64,000 nucleotides of DNA, taken from contig OY776216.1 in the NCBI GenBank assembly GCA_963675435.1, positions 4,526,001 through 4,590,000 of the forward strand. The letters are read 5' to 3'. The stretch comes from Saccharicrinis sp963675435. GTDB taxonomy: Bacteria; Bacteroidota; Bacteroidia; Bacteroidales; Marinilabiliaceae. How positions within the stretch are numbered: the first letter of the stretch is position 1; every line of letters begins with the position of its first letter. The notes below the pieces were generated by a model that was not told the origin of the DNA, ran no database searches, and worked only from the letters and a program-made list of their open reading frames with translations. Below, piece by piece: positions 46,600 to 55,577 of the stretch. Position numbers and translations under genes: made by a program.

Positions 46600-46898
46600 A
46601 CTTAGAATATAATTAATCACGAACTGCCCAAAAAAGTCCCATCAAACCATCAGAGTGATTCATTATATTTGTTGTTGAACGGAACCGGGATAAGCGAGCC
46701 CATTGTATGGGGATTGATATGAAATGGGTCTTTCATTTATGCTTGGTAAGCATAAAACTCCAAAGTTAAAACAGAAAGTTTGGGTAAAAAATCATTAAAA
46801 TAAAGAGTTAAAACCACCTCAATGTATAAATCGACAGTTGATTTAGCTCTTTTTGTTGGTTATAAGACATACCTTTCCCATTACACCAAAGGCGGCGT

Positions 46899-48107
46899 TT
46901 ATGATATAGAGGCAGATTGAGTTGATTTTGTATTTTTTATTGAGTTGGGACTACCTCTGATAGCCGGCTTAAAAGAGGCTATACGTTGCATGGTGCCTTG
47001 TTTACATTTTGGGCATTGATCGTGAGGATGGCCAAAAAGCAGCACAAATAATTCCTTCCAAGGGATCCCTTTTTTAGATTCCGGGGAGCAAGCATTAAAT
47101 ATTTTCCGGATGATCTCTAAGCACAGTTTCTTTTTAGAGGAACCTAGAAACCCATAATGCCTTATTTTCATAAAAGCGGGAGGAAGTATATGCATGGAAA
47201 GTCTTCGCAGAAACTCAAAATAAGAAAGATGCATCACATCCACTTTAGCGTTTTTGTAGTTGAGCCACGAAAAATACACATTATTATCATCCAGGCTTTT
47301 AATACGCTGGTTACTAATTGCAACTCTATGAGTATACCTAGCCAAGTATTCCAGCACTTGCTTAGAATTGTGCATGGGTAATTTAGCATATACCACCCAT
47401 TTATTTTTATAAAAAGGATGCAGGTATTTACGCTCTGGTTCAAAAGTAGTTTTTAAAGTAATGGTTCCCTTATTGTGTAAGTCCATCAGGTAATCGCAAA
47501 ACTTACCTCTAAAAACAGCACTTAAGGCTTTAACAGGATATAAAAACTTACCTTTACTTTTTGTATTTTTCCATTTGTTTTGAGGGGTTAAACCACCGCC
47601 CGGCACAATGCAATGTACATGTGGATGAAAAACCAGGTTTTGTCCCCAGGTATGCAAAATGGCAATCATACCGGTTTGAGCGCCCAAATGTTTATAATCC
47701 AGAGCAAACTGTTTAATGGTATCCCATGCTGCCCTAAAAAGTACATTGTACATATCTCTGGGATGATCTATAAACAAAGGATTTAGCTGTTCGGGAACGG
47801 TAAATACCACATGAAAATATTTGATGGGTAAAAGATCTGATTCTCGATCTATCAGCCACCTTTCCTTTTTCAGACCATTACATTTAGGGCAGTGCCTGTC
47901 TCTGCAACTATTGTATGAATATTGCTCATGACCACATTCTGAGTTGTTACATTTATCCTGATGATAGCCTAGAGCAGCCGTTCTGCAATTTCCCAGGTTT
48001 GTAAACACCTTTTTCTTATGCGCATTTAAATGTCCGGCCTCAATCACACTGTGTTTATGATCCCTGATAATAGCACCAATATCAAATATGGGTTTACTAT
48101 AGCTCAT
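46899..48107 (-). CDS. IS91-family HUH (Y2-type) transposase
   Basis: The 402-residue protein starts with an N-terminal zinc-binding region (CNNSECGHEQ, CRDRHCPKCNG). The HUH motif HPHVHCIVPGGG is near residue 155, and the tyrosine motif EYLARYTHRVAISNQ is near 260. A C-terminal zinc knuckle (CPKCKQGTMQ) follows. It nicks one strand and transposes by rolling circle. Its ATG overlaps the stop of the recombinase gene, so the two are coupled. A 3' part of the same gene is repeated at 55887-56294. Confidence 0.9.
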   Translation of the reverse strand: MSYSKPIFDIGAIIRDHKHSVIEAGHLNAHKKKVFTNLGNCRTAALGYHQDKCNNSECGHEQYSYNSCRDRHCPKCNGLKKERWLIDRESDLLPIKYFHVVFTVPEQLNPLFIDHPRDMYNVLFRAAWDTIKQFALDYKHLGAQTGMIAILHTWGQNLVFHPHVHCIVPGGGLTPQNKWKNTKSKGKFLYPVKALSAVFRGKFCDYLMDLHNKGTITLKTTFEPERKYLHPFYKNKWVVYAKLPMHNSKQVLEYLARYTHRVAISNQRIKSLDDNNVYFSWLNYKNAKVDVMHLSYFEFLRRLSMHILPPAFMKIRHYGFLGSSKKKLCLEIIRKIFNACSPESKKGIPWKELFVLLFGHPHDQCPKCKQGTMQRIASFKPAIRGSPNSIKNTKSTQSASIS

Positions 48108-48931
48108 CGTTGCAGCCTGTCTAAAGGCGAAATCATAGGGTTTGATTTTAGGTTGTTGCTAATTTGCAGGTATACCATGGTGGTTCTGATATCATCGTGC
48201 CCCATCATTTTTTGTATAGACACAATGTCAACGCCAATTGCCAACAAGTGTGATGCAAAAGCATGTCTCAAAGAGTGAGGTGTAAAGTGCTTTTCAATGC
48301 CAGACCTATCCAGAGCATATTGAAAACCCCACTTTACAGCCTCGTCGCTATAAGGTTTACCTTTATACCTGCCATTAAATAAATATACCTGCGGTTTAAA
48401 TTGATGTAAATAGTGCTTTATTTCAGGAATGAGTGATTGGGCCAAAACAGCGTATCTGTCTTTATTGCCTTTACTGTCTTTAATATAAATACGATGGTTT
48501 TTAAAATCGAGATGCTCAATTTTAAGGTTGATAATCTCACTTTTGCGCAAACCAGCTGAATAAATAACTTTTAGTAATAGTCTGTGCTTTGGACTTATGG
48601 CAGCATTAAATAATTGCAGCAGTTCTTTCCCGGTAGGGATCAAGGGTAGATACTTTGTAGCTTTAGGGTAAGGTACATCAGAAATAATATCAATGCGCTT
48701 ATACACGCTTTTATACATAAAACGCAGCCCCTGTAAGTAATTTCTGATGGTAGACCGACTCAGCTTTTGATCGTTTTTAAGATACAGCAGAAACTCATAT
48801 ATTTCCATTTCCGAAAGCTCATCAGGTAGCTTACCGGAAAATAAGCAGAGTAGCTTAGTAGAACGCATATAATTAGCAATTGAGCTATTAGAAAAATGCG
48901 CTACTTCCATTCTTACATGCAGATTGTGCAA
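48104..48931 (-). CDS. tyrosine recombinase carried by the IS91-like element
   Basis: The 275 residues form a complete XerC/D-type recombinase. A SAM-like N-terminal domain (about 1-90) is followed by the catalytic arginine in SAGLRKSEIINLK, the HSLRHAFASHLL box, and LGHDD-type MMGHDDIRTTMVYL with the tyrosine. The C-terminus is SPLDRL. Some IS91-family elements carry such a gene, but its role is not clear. Because the element sits at attC cores, a part in choosing or resolving the site is possible. Confidence 0.85.
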   Translation of the reverse strand: MHNLHVRMEVAHFSNSSIANYMRSTKLLCLFSGKLPDELSEMEIYEFLLYLKNDQKLSRSTIRNYLQGLRFMYKSVYKRIDIISDVPYPKATKYLPLIPTGKELLQLFNAAISPKHRLLLKVIYSAGLRKSEIINLKIEHLDFKNHRIYIKDSKGNKDRYAVLAQSLIPEIKHYLHQFKPQVYLFNGRYKGKPYSDEAVKWGFQYALDRSGIEKHFTPHSLRHAFASHLLAIGVDIVSIQKMMGHDDIRTTMVYLQISNNLKSNPMISPLDRLQR

Positions 48932-49065
48932 TAATGCCTCAACACTCTTTGGTGTTGTTAAACTTTTTTTTCATCTTTAATCAGTTTATTAAAATTGAAA
49001 TACAAAGATGCGGTATTTTACCGTCAAAACCTCGTTGTCTACCGACGTAGGAGGTTTAGTTCAAC

Positions 49066-49192
49066 ATTTTGTATAAGTAATGGCAGGTAATGTAGTAAAT
49101 ATCAAGGTTTGTAGCCCGCTCAAACTGCGCAGAAGTTTGCTAGTAAACTACCACGCAATCTGCCACTACTCATACAATTTACCGTTAGCAGC
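49066..49192 (+). other. right part of the interrupted attC, cassette 3
   Basis: The arms TTGTATAAGTAATGGCAG (49069-49086) and CTGCCACTACTCATACAA (49160-49177) pair. R' GTTAGCAGC is at 49184-49192 and opens cassette 4. Confidence 0.75.
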
Positions 49193-49195
49193 TAT

Positions 49196-49729
49196 GTGAA
49201 AATGAAAATGAAAGCAAATATTATAATTATACTTATAATTTTAACTACAACAATTTCTTGTAAAACAAATAAAGAAATCACAGGAAAATATCGTACAAAT
49301 TTTCCAAGTTTAGGTTTTTTTATGACAGTGATTGATTTGAATCCAGATCAAACTTTTCATTTTATATTTTCAGGAGATTTAACACATACGGAATTAGACG
49401 GAATTTATAAAATAAATAAACAGAATCTTTATCTTAGATTTAATAAATTAAAAGAAGAATATAATCCTCTTGTTTTTGGAACTAAAGAAAATCCAGATAC
49501 TATTTTAAATTTTGAAGATTGGCAGAATTCTCATAGTTATGACTTAAAAAATGAGAAAGGAATAGATTATCACTTAAAATATAAAATTGGAAATGATAAA
49601 CTTAAAATATACCATATTGAAAAAGGAAAAATAGTTCACAGAGCAAAGTGGTACACGGACAGAAAAAGATTTATTCTTTTAGGTCCAAATTATAAAAAGA
49701 AAAAATGGTATTTGAAAAAAATAGAATAA
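49196..49729 (+). CDS. predicted lipoprotein, lipocalin-like (cassette 4)
   Basis: The start may be the GTG at 49196 or the ATGs at 49202 and 49208. The last gives the best lipoprotein signal (MKANIIIILII then TTTISCKT). The mature part (GKYRTNFPSLGF, FIFSGDLTHTELDGIYKI) looks like a small beta barrel of the lipocalin-like type found in Bacteroidota. The gene begins only 4-16 bases after the cassette core, so it has almost no leader of its own. Translation probably depends on upstream sequence or is leaderless. Confidence 0.65.
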   Translation: MKMKMKANIIIILIILTTTISCKTNKEITGKYRTNFPSLGFFMTVIDLNPDQTFHFIFSGDLTHTELDGIYKINKQNLYLRFNKLKEEYNPLVFGTKENPDTILNFEDWQNSHSYDLKNEKGIDYHLKYKIGNDKLKIYHIEKGKIVHRAKWYTDRKRFILLGPNYKKKKWYLKKIE

Positions 49730-49735
49730 ACCACA

Positions 49736-49930
49736 GCTGCTAACATCGTATAAATTCAATGCTGCCAATTAGTTACGTGGTATTATCTACAAGTAATAAG
49801 CTCCGCTAATTTTATTTCCTTGCGGAAAGAAAATTTGCTAAATTGGTGCAAACAAATAAAATTAGCTATTTGCAAAATTGGAACGGTATTCTTTCAAATA
49901 CGCACTGAAATTTATACACACGTAAGGGGT
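49736..49930 (+). other. attC-like site closing cassette 4
   Basis: R'' GCTGCTAAC complements 49184. The arms near 49748 (GTATAAATT) and 49908 (AAATTTATAC) pair. The right core reads GTAAGGGGT (49922-49930), a variant with A for T at its third base. Confidence 0.75.
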
Positions 49931-50108
49931 AATTCCCCCTATAAACCTATAGGATTGATTTAAAATAAAGGTAATCAATCTTTTTAAGGCTAATTGATTT
50001 CTGAAGCTAACGTAAAACAGGCCAGCTGGAATTAGCTGAAAAATGACAATTGAGAGAAAATTATAAACAACTGAATATTAGTGACTATTCTTTACGTTAG
50101 TCAGAATT
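49931..50108 (+). repeat. 178-bp cassette-leader repeat, copy 1
   Basis: It begins AATTCCCCC directly after the cassette core and ends ACGTTAGTCAGAATT. It contains the hairpin GATTGATTT/AATCAATC and the outer pair TAACGTAAA/TTTACGTTA. Two further copies have exactly the same length. Confidence 0.85.
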
Positions 50109-50146
50109 TCGCAAAAAATAATATAATCAGTAAGTAAAATATAGTT

Positions 50147-50689
50147 ATGAGGACAATATCATTAATTACTTTGATTTTAACGATAATACTTGGATTGAGT
50201 TGCCAAATGAATAAGTCGAATCGTAAGATTGAAGTGAACGGATCAGATTTTAGTATCAAAACAACATCTACGGATAAAATAAATTCTCAAAAATATGGCG
50301 ACCAATACACGACAGAGTCAACTTATGTGTCTGAATTACATAAAGACTCGCTAGCAAATATCATGAATATTTATTCTGTTTATATCAAGATTTATGGTTT
50401 TCAAAAAGATATTATCGACACATTAAAGCAAAAAGATTTTGAGAAAGTCTTACCAAATTCAAGCACAATCAAACCAGACAAAATTACAAAAATCAAATTA
50501 AAAGAGATGATTGTCACACCTGACACTGAAACCATAAAACTTAAATACCAACTTGATAATTCCGATTATAGACATTTTATTGAATATGATTTACATATTT
50601 CAGAATCTATAATACTTAATAAACAACTTAATTATCTAAAATCTACGAAATATAAAGATACATCAACTTTAGAAATAGAAGTAAATTAA
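50147..50689 (+). CDS. predicted lipoprotein of unknown function (cassette 5)
   Basis: The 180-residue protein has a lipoprotein signal (LTIILGLSCQMN). The mature part, rich in K, D, T and I, has no family that I recognise. It lies 38 bp after leader-repeat copy 1 and 5 bp before the attC core ACCCCTAAC, filling its cassette. Confidence 0.6.
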   Translation: MRTISLITLILTIILGLSCQMNKSNRKIEVNGSDFSIKTTSTDKINSQKYGDQYTTESTYVSELHKDSLANIMNIYSVYIKIYGFQKDIIDTLKQKDFEKVLPNSSTIKPDKITKIKLKEMIVTPDTETIKLKYQLDNSDYRHFIEYDLHISESIILNKQLNYLKSTKYKDTSTLEIEVN

Positions 50690-50694
50690 GAACT

Positions 50695-50828
50695 ACCCCT
50701 AACACGCAATAAATTTCAAGTGGCAGTGTTTATAATTAGTATGTTACGCTATTTCTATGGAGTAAGTATCAGCAGAAAGTAATGCAGTTTCTAACGCCAC
50801 CCGTAAATTTATCGCAAACGTTATGGGC
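50695..50828 (+). other. attC-like site closing cassette 5
   Basis: R'' ACCCCTAAC differs at one base from the complement of the start core at 49922. The arms GCAATAAATTT and AAATTTATCGC pair with one unpaired base. R' GTTATGGGC is at 50820-50828. Confidence 0.8.
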
Positions 50829-51006
50829 AATTCCCCCTATAAGCCTAGAGGATTGATTTTGAAATAAGGTAATCAATCTCTTAAAGGTTTATTGATTTCT
50901 GAAGCGAACGTAAAAATGGTTAGCAGAAATGAGCAGAAAAATGATAAATTTGACTAAAATATAAACTACTGAATATCAGGGGGTAATTTTTACGTTAGTC
51001 AGAATT
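50829..51006 (+). repeat. 178-bp cassette-leader repeat, copy 2
   Basis: It begins directly after R' and has the same length and ends as copy 1. The following 393 bases (51007-51399) hold no gene that I can support. Confidence 0.85.
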
Positions 51007-51399
51007 ATCCTAAATGTCTGTTAGGATAAAAAAAATCAGCTTTGCAAGCTTATAAATTATCTAGGAAATGTAAACTATTAAATTTGATATTAATTAACGT
51101 GCATTAAAGTGTTTAATTTCTATTGTTAATCTAAAATGTAGAAAAGGAAACTGTTGAATAAAAAAAAGAGAGAAATATAACTAACACAAATAGTGGCATT
51201 TATTGGGATTATGGACGATTCTTAAAAATCTTTTATCGATTACAAAAAATAGGATCTAAAATAGGAAGTTTAAATATTACTAATCTAAATCATACGAAAG
51301 GTTTGACACAGGGCTGACCTCCCACTGTAAAAGAAATATGAGATTTAAATCCTTAAGAAATCATACTAAATATTTAGGCAAGATTTCCGAAATGCGAAA

Positions 51400-51864
51400 A
51401 TGAGTATTTTATTTAAAATAAAAAATGAAACGATGACAAATCAAACAGAAACACAAGAGAAAGAATTATATAAAGATAATTCAGTACGGATAACAGATAG
51501 AAGGTATGTAACGCCCTCATCAACATATTTTTTAAGAAATATTTCAAGCACGTACCTATCAACATTTCGACTAGAAGATGCAAGACCAATTTCAGCATGG
51601 ACTATGGTCCCTGCACTAATGGGAACAATATTTGGTATTCTAATTATTAGTTTTGATGGCAGTATTTTACTAGGAGGAGCTATAACAGTAGCTGCGATTT
51701 TTTTACTAGTTAAAGCAGTAAAAATGATTATATCTGACATGAAGCGTGTAGCAGTCACTTTAGATACAAATGGTGGTACAGTAAGAACAATTGTAACAAA
51801 TGATCATGCATATGCTAATAAAATTGTGAATTTGATAAATGAGGCAATAGCACTTAGTAATTGA
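51400..51864 (+). CDS. DUF6232-like membrane protein (cassette 6)
   Basis: The 154 residues (or 143 from the ATG at 51433) begin with a beta-rich stretch (NSVRITDRRYVTPSSTYFLR). Two close membrane helices follow (MVPALMGTIFGILIISF, ILLGGAITVAAIFLLVKA), and then a short beta-alpha end (VAVTLDTNGGTVRTIVTND). This is the layout of DUF6232. The function is unknown. It is the only gene between leader-repeat copy 2 and the R'' core at 51995. Confidence 0.65.
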   Translation: MSILFKIKNETMTNQTETQEKELYKDNSVRITDRRYVTPSSTYFLRNISSTYLSTFRLEDARPISAWTMVPALMGTIFGILIISFDGSILLGGAITVAAIFLLVKAVKMIISDMKRVAVTLDTNGGTVRTIVTNDHAYANKIVNLINEAIALSN

Positions 51865-51994
51865 TTTATTTTGTAAACATAGAGGCGGTTGCGATTCTTT
51901 TAATATTCTATTGAATACACATTCGGCTGGTAACCTTTATGAAAATAACTAATGTGGGAAAATCATCGTATTGATTGATGTGATGAAACAAAAA

Positions 51995-52003
51995 GCCCAT
52001 AAC
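51995..52003 (+). other. left core (R'') of an interrupted attC, cassette 6
   Basis: GCCCATAAC is the exact complement of the start core at 50820. The IS110-family element begins right after it. Confidence 0.75.
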
Positions 52004-52093
52004 AAAGAACTAAGGTAAAAACCAAATAAAAAGGGCATAATTTTTCCTTTTGAATTACCTAATTGTTTTGGGAGGCAAGTTCAAAAAGAGAAA

Positions 52094-53063
52094 TTATAGA
52101 GAAACCAAAACAGACTTAAAATTTGGATCATATTTTAAGCCTGTTTTTGCAATCCCCATTGACTGGGCTAACAGTTTGTTAGAGACCGCAATTAAGGCTA
52201 ATTTTTTTGATTTGCCTTTAGCTACCAGTCTGTCAAAAAGCGCTTTACATTGTGGGTTTCTGGTACATGCCGCAAAACTGCACATAAACAAGAGCTTACG
52301 AATCAAAGGATTCCCTTTTTTAGATATTCTGGACTTTCCTCTTACACTGGATCCTGAAGTGAAAATGACCGGAGATAATCCAAGGAAAGCAGAAAGCTGT
52401 CGGTTGTTTTCAAATGTTTTGAAGCCATTTGTACAAACTATCAGCATTATGGCTGTTTTTTTACCTATCCCAGGAATTGATAAAAGATTAGATAACAACT
52501 GTTGTTCATGCTTTTTAATAGTATCTTCTAATTCTTGTTCAAGTAGTTTAATTTCAGCTTCAATTTGGCGGATTTGACGCTTTAATGAAGTAATAACTTT
52601 ACCTTTAATACCTTTATCCACAAAGCTATGTAATTTATTTTTTAGAGCTGTACTTTGTTTAAAATACAAGCTAATGGTAGTGTGTAAATCTTTACAATGT
52701 TCTATGTACTCAGGTAATGGATGCCACAGGTTCAGCTTTTGTTCCTGAGCATACTTAACAATCATTTTAGCATCACTTTTATCTGTTTTATTGTGTTGGA
52801 GCTTCATTTTGAATGTAGCGTTTGATTACAAGCGGATTTATAACAGAAACAGCAATTTCATTTTCAAATAAAAATAGAGCTAGTTGGTTATAATAACATC
52901 CTGTATATTCCATGACACACCAGCTCTTGGCATCCAGTAACAGTAGAAACTTATTAAATCCTTCATCATTATTTGTAAACTGTTTATGTCCCAATTCAGA
53001 ACTCCAGACATCAAATACTTTTTTGGAGATGTCGATACCAATAAAATGATTATTTTTATTCAT
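52094..53063 (-). pseudogene. IS110-family DEDD transposase, frameshifted
   Basis: The N-terminal frame (53063 to 52788: GIDISKKVFDVW, VMEYTGCYYNQL) and the C-terminal frame (52807 to 52094: KTDKSDAKMIVKYA, SIPGIGKKTAIML, GKSRISKKGNPLIRKLL) overlap and are one base out of phase. The join reads RYIQ then MKLQHNK, at a run of four A; removing one A restores a protein of about 320 residues. Either the gene is inactive, or slippage at the A run makes the full protein. Confidence 0.8.
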
Positions 53064-53297
53064 AATTAAAAGATTTAAAAGAACGCAGCTACTTTAATAT
53101 AGCAACCTAAAAACAGGCTTAAGAGGCCCAAAGAACTAATCGTATTTCAGTAGCGAAAGGGTGGGGATTTTCATTGTTGACAAGCTTTATGCTTTATGCT
53201 TTATGTATATATTAACCTTAATCCACTCTTTCGTTCTTTTTTATTTGTATTGTAAGTTAATAAAAAGTAATATTTAGTATTGAAAAGTAAACTTAGG
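53064..53297 (-). ncRNA. possible bridge RNA region of the IS110-family element
   Basis: In the IS110 group the structured guide (bridge) RNA is transcribed from the non-coding end upstream of the transposase. This stretch has the right place and length. I have not folded it or found its loops, so this is placement only. Confidence 0.3.
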
Positions 53298-53483
53298 ATG
53301 CATATAAGTCATGTGGGGTGCAGGTGATTCGCTTAGGGTTGTGATTTCAATATGTCCGCCCATTGCTTTTAAATCGACACTTTCTTATTAATTTAGCCTA
53401 TTGAAAAGCAATGAGCTAAGTGGGTTTTTGAGAGGTCGGACTATTTCAATCCCCACACGCCTCATATGCGTATCGTTGGGTTT
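53298..53483 (+). other. right part of the interrupted attC, cassette 6
   Basis: The arms GCATATAAGTCATGTGGGG (53300-53318) and CCCCACACGCCTCATATGC (53451-53469) pair. R' GTTGGGTTT (53475-53483) opens cassette 7. Confidence 0.75.
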
Positions 53484-53578
53484 CATTCCCCACATCCCAC
53501 AGAAAAGCAGAATTAAATTCTTAAGCTAACGTGCAAATTTAAAGGGGATTGTGCAATTTAAAATTTGACGTTAGTCAC

Positions 53579-53756
53579 AATTCATCCTATAAACCTAGAA
53601 GATTGATTTTAAGACAAGTTAATCAATCCCTTAAAGGTTTATTGATTTCTGAAGCGAACGTAAAAATACGAGCATTAAGATGGATGAAATTTAAAGGAAT
53701 TGACTAAAGTATAAATAACGGAATATCAACGACTAAAGTTTACGTTAGTCAGAATT
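53579..53756 (+). repeat. 178-bp cassette-leader repeat, copy 3
   Basis: It has the same length and ends as copies 1 and 2. It is preceded (about 53524-53578) by a partial unit that has the GCTAACGT start and ACGTTAGTC end of the repeat's second half. Confidence 0.85.
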
Positions 53757-53789
53757 TAAAAGCATGACACATAATTTAGAATATAAAGA

Positions 53790-54584
53790 ATGGAAAAGTC
53801 AGTAATAAAGAAATTGAGAATTGTTTTGTGGGCATTTATAATTATATCAATACCTACAGGTTATTATATTTATTCAGCTTCATTACTTGATAAAGCTTAT
53901 AAAGCATGGGAAGTAGCTTCAATTTCTGATAAAGATGAAGACATCGAATCTGCATTAAATAGAATTGAAAAAGCTGAACCTTTCGCCTTATTTGACAAAA
54001 ATCTTGTCAATATAAAAGTTCAGCTTTTGTATCGAAAAAAAGAATATAGAAAAGTGTTGGAAGCAATTGAAGAAAAAAACTTACTTATTTACAAAGGACT
54101 TTTGTATGAACATTTAGACAGAAGTGATTCAGCTGCAATTTGCTATAAAAAAGCAATTCCCATGCTTAAAAAGCAACAAAAGAAAAATAAAAAGGATGTT
54201 CACTTTGCAAATGAAATTGGACGCCAAATAGCTTTATGCTATACTTTCTTAAATCAAACTGATTCAGCAAATAAATATCTAACTAAGATTCCTGAAGACT
54301 ACGACCCTGAATTAAAGGAATGGTTATTACAATACGATTATTACATAGAAAACTATGTTTCTGGTGGCTACAGAGATTACTTAGAGGGAGAAACATTATT
54401 ATTTGGAACTGACAGTATTTCCAACATGAACATTGATAGTCTTTTTACTGCTAATAGATTTTATTTCGACAACCATTCATCTCGTGGGAACAAACATGAA
54501 TATGAGATTAAAAAGATATTTGAGCAAAAAGCAATCAGTATTGGGATGAATAGAATAAAAACGAAACCCAACAATGGCTCATAA
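53790..54584 (+). CDS. membrane-anchored TPR-like protein (cassette 7)
   Basis: The 264-residue protein has one N-terminal membrane helix (VLWAFIIISIPTGYYIYSAS). A helical repeat region of tetratricopeptide type follows (about 30-170: ALNRIEKAEPFALFDKNLVN, LYEHLDRSDSAAICYKKAI, IALCYTFLNQTDSANKYL). It probably holds a protein partner in the periplasm. Its last residues (KPNNGS) are read from the attC core AAACCCAAC and the sequence after it. Confidence 0.7.
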   Translation: MEKSVIKKLRIVLWAFIIISIPTGYYIYSASLLDKAYKAWEVASISDKDEDIESALNRIEKAEPFALFDKNLVNIKVQLLYRKKEYRKVLEAIEEKNLLIYKGLLYEHLDRSDSAAICYKKAIPMLKKQQKKNKKDVHFANEIGRQIALCYTFLNQTDSANKYLTKIPEDYDPELKEWLLQYDYYIENYVSGGYRDYLEGETLLFGTDSISNMNIDSLFTANRFYFDNHSSRGNKHEYEIKKIFEQKAISIGMNRIKTKPNNGS

Positions 54585-54761
54585 AGCATAAGTGAGCCGA
54601 CTCGTTTTGGTTGGTTCGCAGCTTCGGCAATCATCGCCCAATCGTTGATTTGGCTTTAAATATGAAAAGATAAAAACAAATACAACGCTTTGGCTTGGTG
54701 AGGTTCGAAAGTATGTTGGGTTAAAATCTCACTTACGCTTCATAGCCGAGCCGTTAGGTGG
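54564..54761 (+). other. attC-like site closing cassette 7
   Basis: R'' AAACCCAAC complements 53475. The arms GGCTCATAAAGCATAAGTGAG-like (from 54577; 20-base core GGCTCATAAAGCATAAGTGA) and CTCACTTACGCTTCATAGCC pair. R' GTTAGGTGG is at 54753-54761. Confidence 0.8.
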
Positions 54762-54859
54762 TACTAGAGCGCTAAAGATTGTAAAAGGAGAATAAACTAG
54801 AAATTTGAAGAATTATTCATTAGAGGTTTAATATGAATGCAAAATAAAAATTACTATGT

Positions 54860-55567
54860 ATGAAAATTAAACTCGTTATTCATCTTTTATTGCTGATAAG
54901 TTTATCTTCCTGTAAGTTTTCCAATGAGCAATATGAATCAAAAGTGTTAGATGATATTTTTCTCGATTTGTTGATTGAAATGTCTGTACAGGGTGTCCTT
55001 TTACCTCCACCACCACCTTTACCTCTTGATTTTTTAGACACAAATTATGATACAACAGGTTATGCGCATAAAGTGGCAAAATACGAAGAGGATATTTTAT
55101 TAGAAAAGGAAAGATTAGTAAAAGAATTTCAAGATTATGGAAATAGACCTAAAGAAATGATTTTAGCTATTGCTGATTCAATGTCAACTATGGCAAGTCT
55201 AAATAATTCTATGTTAGAAAAGGTATTTCCAACCGAAGTATTGTCCGAATTAGTAGAATCAATAGAACAAGGAATAAAGAAGAAGAGAAAGTTGCAGATA
55301 AAAGAAATAACATCAACAGGTCCTTATCAGCTTAAATATTTTAAAGACCTACCAAGAAATATTAACTATGATGATAAAAAGCTCGATTTAAAATATGTAG
55401 GAAGTATTGGTATTTCTAGAATTTACTTTGACAAAGTAAGAGAACATGGGATTTTAGGATGCAGCTATACTATGGGTGCATTATCTGGTCATGGTGCATT
55501 AATCTGTATTAAAAAAGTAAAAAATAGGTGGATAATAATAAAAAGTATAGTAACATGGGTGTCATAA
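54860..55567 (+). CDS. predicted lipoprotein with proline run (cassette 8)
   Basis: The 235-residue protein has a lipoprotein signal (LLLISLSSCKF). An unusual proline run follows (LLPPPPPLPLDF near residue 52), then a helical and beta mixed domain ending in SYTMGALSGHGALICIKKVK. I know no family for it. It ends 10 bp before the R'' core at 55578. Confidence 0.65.
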   Translation: MKIKLVIHLLLLISLSSCKFSNEQYESKVLDDIFLDLLIEMSVQGVLLPPPPPLPLDFLDTNYDTTGYAHKVAKYEEDILLEKERLVKEFQDYGNRPKEMILAIADSMSTMASLNNSMLEKVFPTEVLSELVESIEQGIKKKRKLQIKEITSTGPYQLKYFKDLPRNINYDDKKLDLKYVGSIGISRIYFDKVREHGILGCSYTMGALSGHGALICIKKVKNRWIIIKSIVTWVS

Positions 55568-55577
55568 GAGAATAACA

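Larger units (their letters stand above)
46600..49065 (-). mobile_element. IS91-like rolling-circle element carrying a tyrosine recombinase gene
   Basis: The element encodes a recombinase and an HUH transposase on the minus strand. Its end downstream of the transposase (the expected oriIS end) lies directly after R'' of the attC, and the identical end recurs after another R'' at 55587. The other end carries a hairpin (AAACCTC/GAGGTTT, about 49028-49055) and finishes near GTTCAAC at 49059-49065, as rolling-circle termini do. There is no clear target duplication, apart from a shared AAC. Confidence 0.75.
52004..53297 (-). mobile_element. IS110-family element inserted in an attC site
   Basis: The element lies between the R'' core and the left arm of the same attC and measures about 1.3 kb, the usual size. 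It encodes a DEDD transposase on the minus strand. The non-coding end is long upstream of the gene (234 bases) and short downstream (90 bases), as in the IS110 group, where the bridge RNA is encoded upstream. An 11-bp direct repeat CAAAGAACTAA occurs at 52003 and 53129, so the exact right end is uncertain. Confidence 0.7.

Noticed and set aside
49931..50108. The 178-bp repeat as a separate geneless cassette
   Set aside because: Its internal AAC and GTT motifs do not complement any cassette-start core, so it does not meet the test used for the eight cassettes.
52050..52577. Plus-strand frame of 175 codons
   Set aside because: It lies antisense to the conserved IS110-type transposase.
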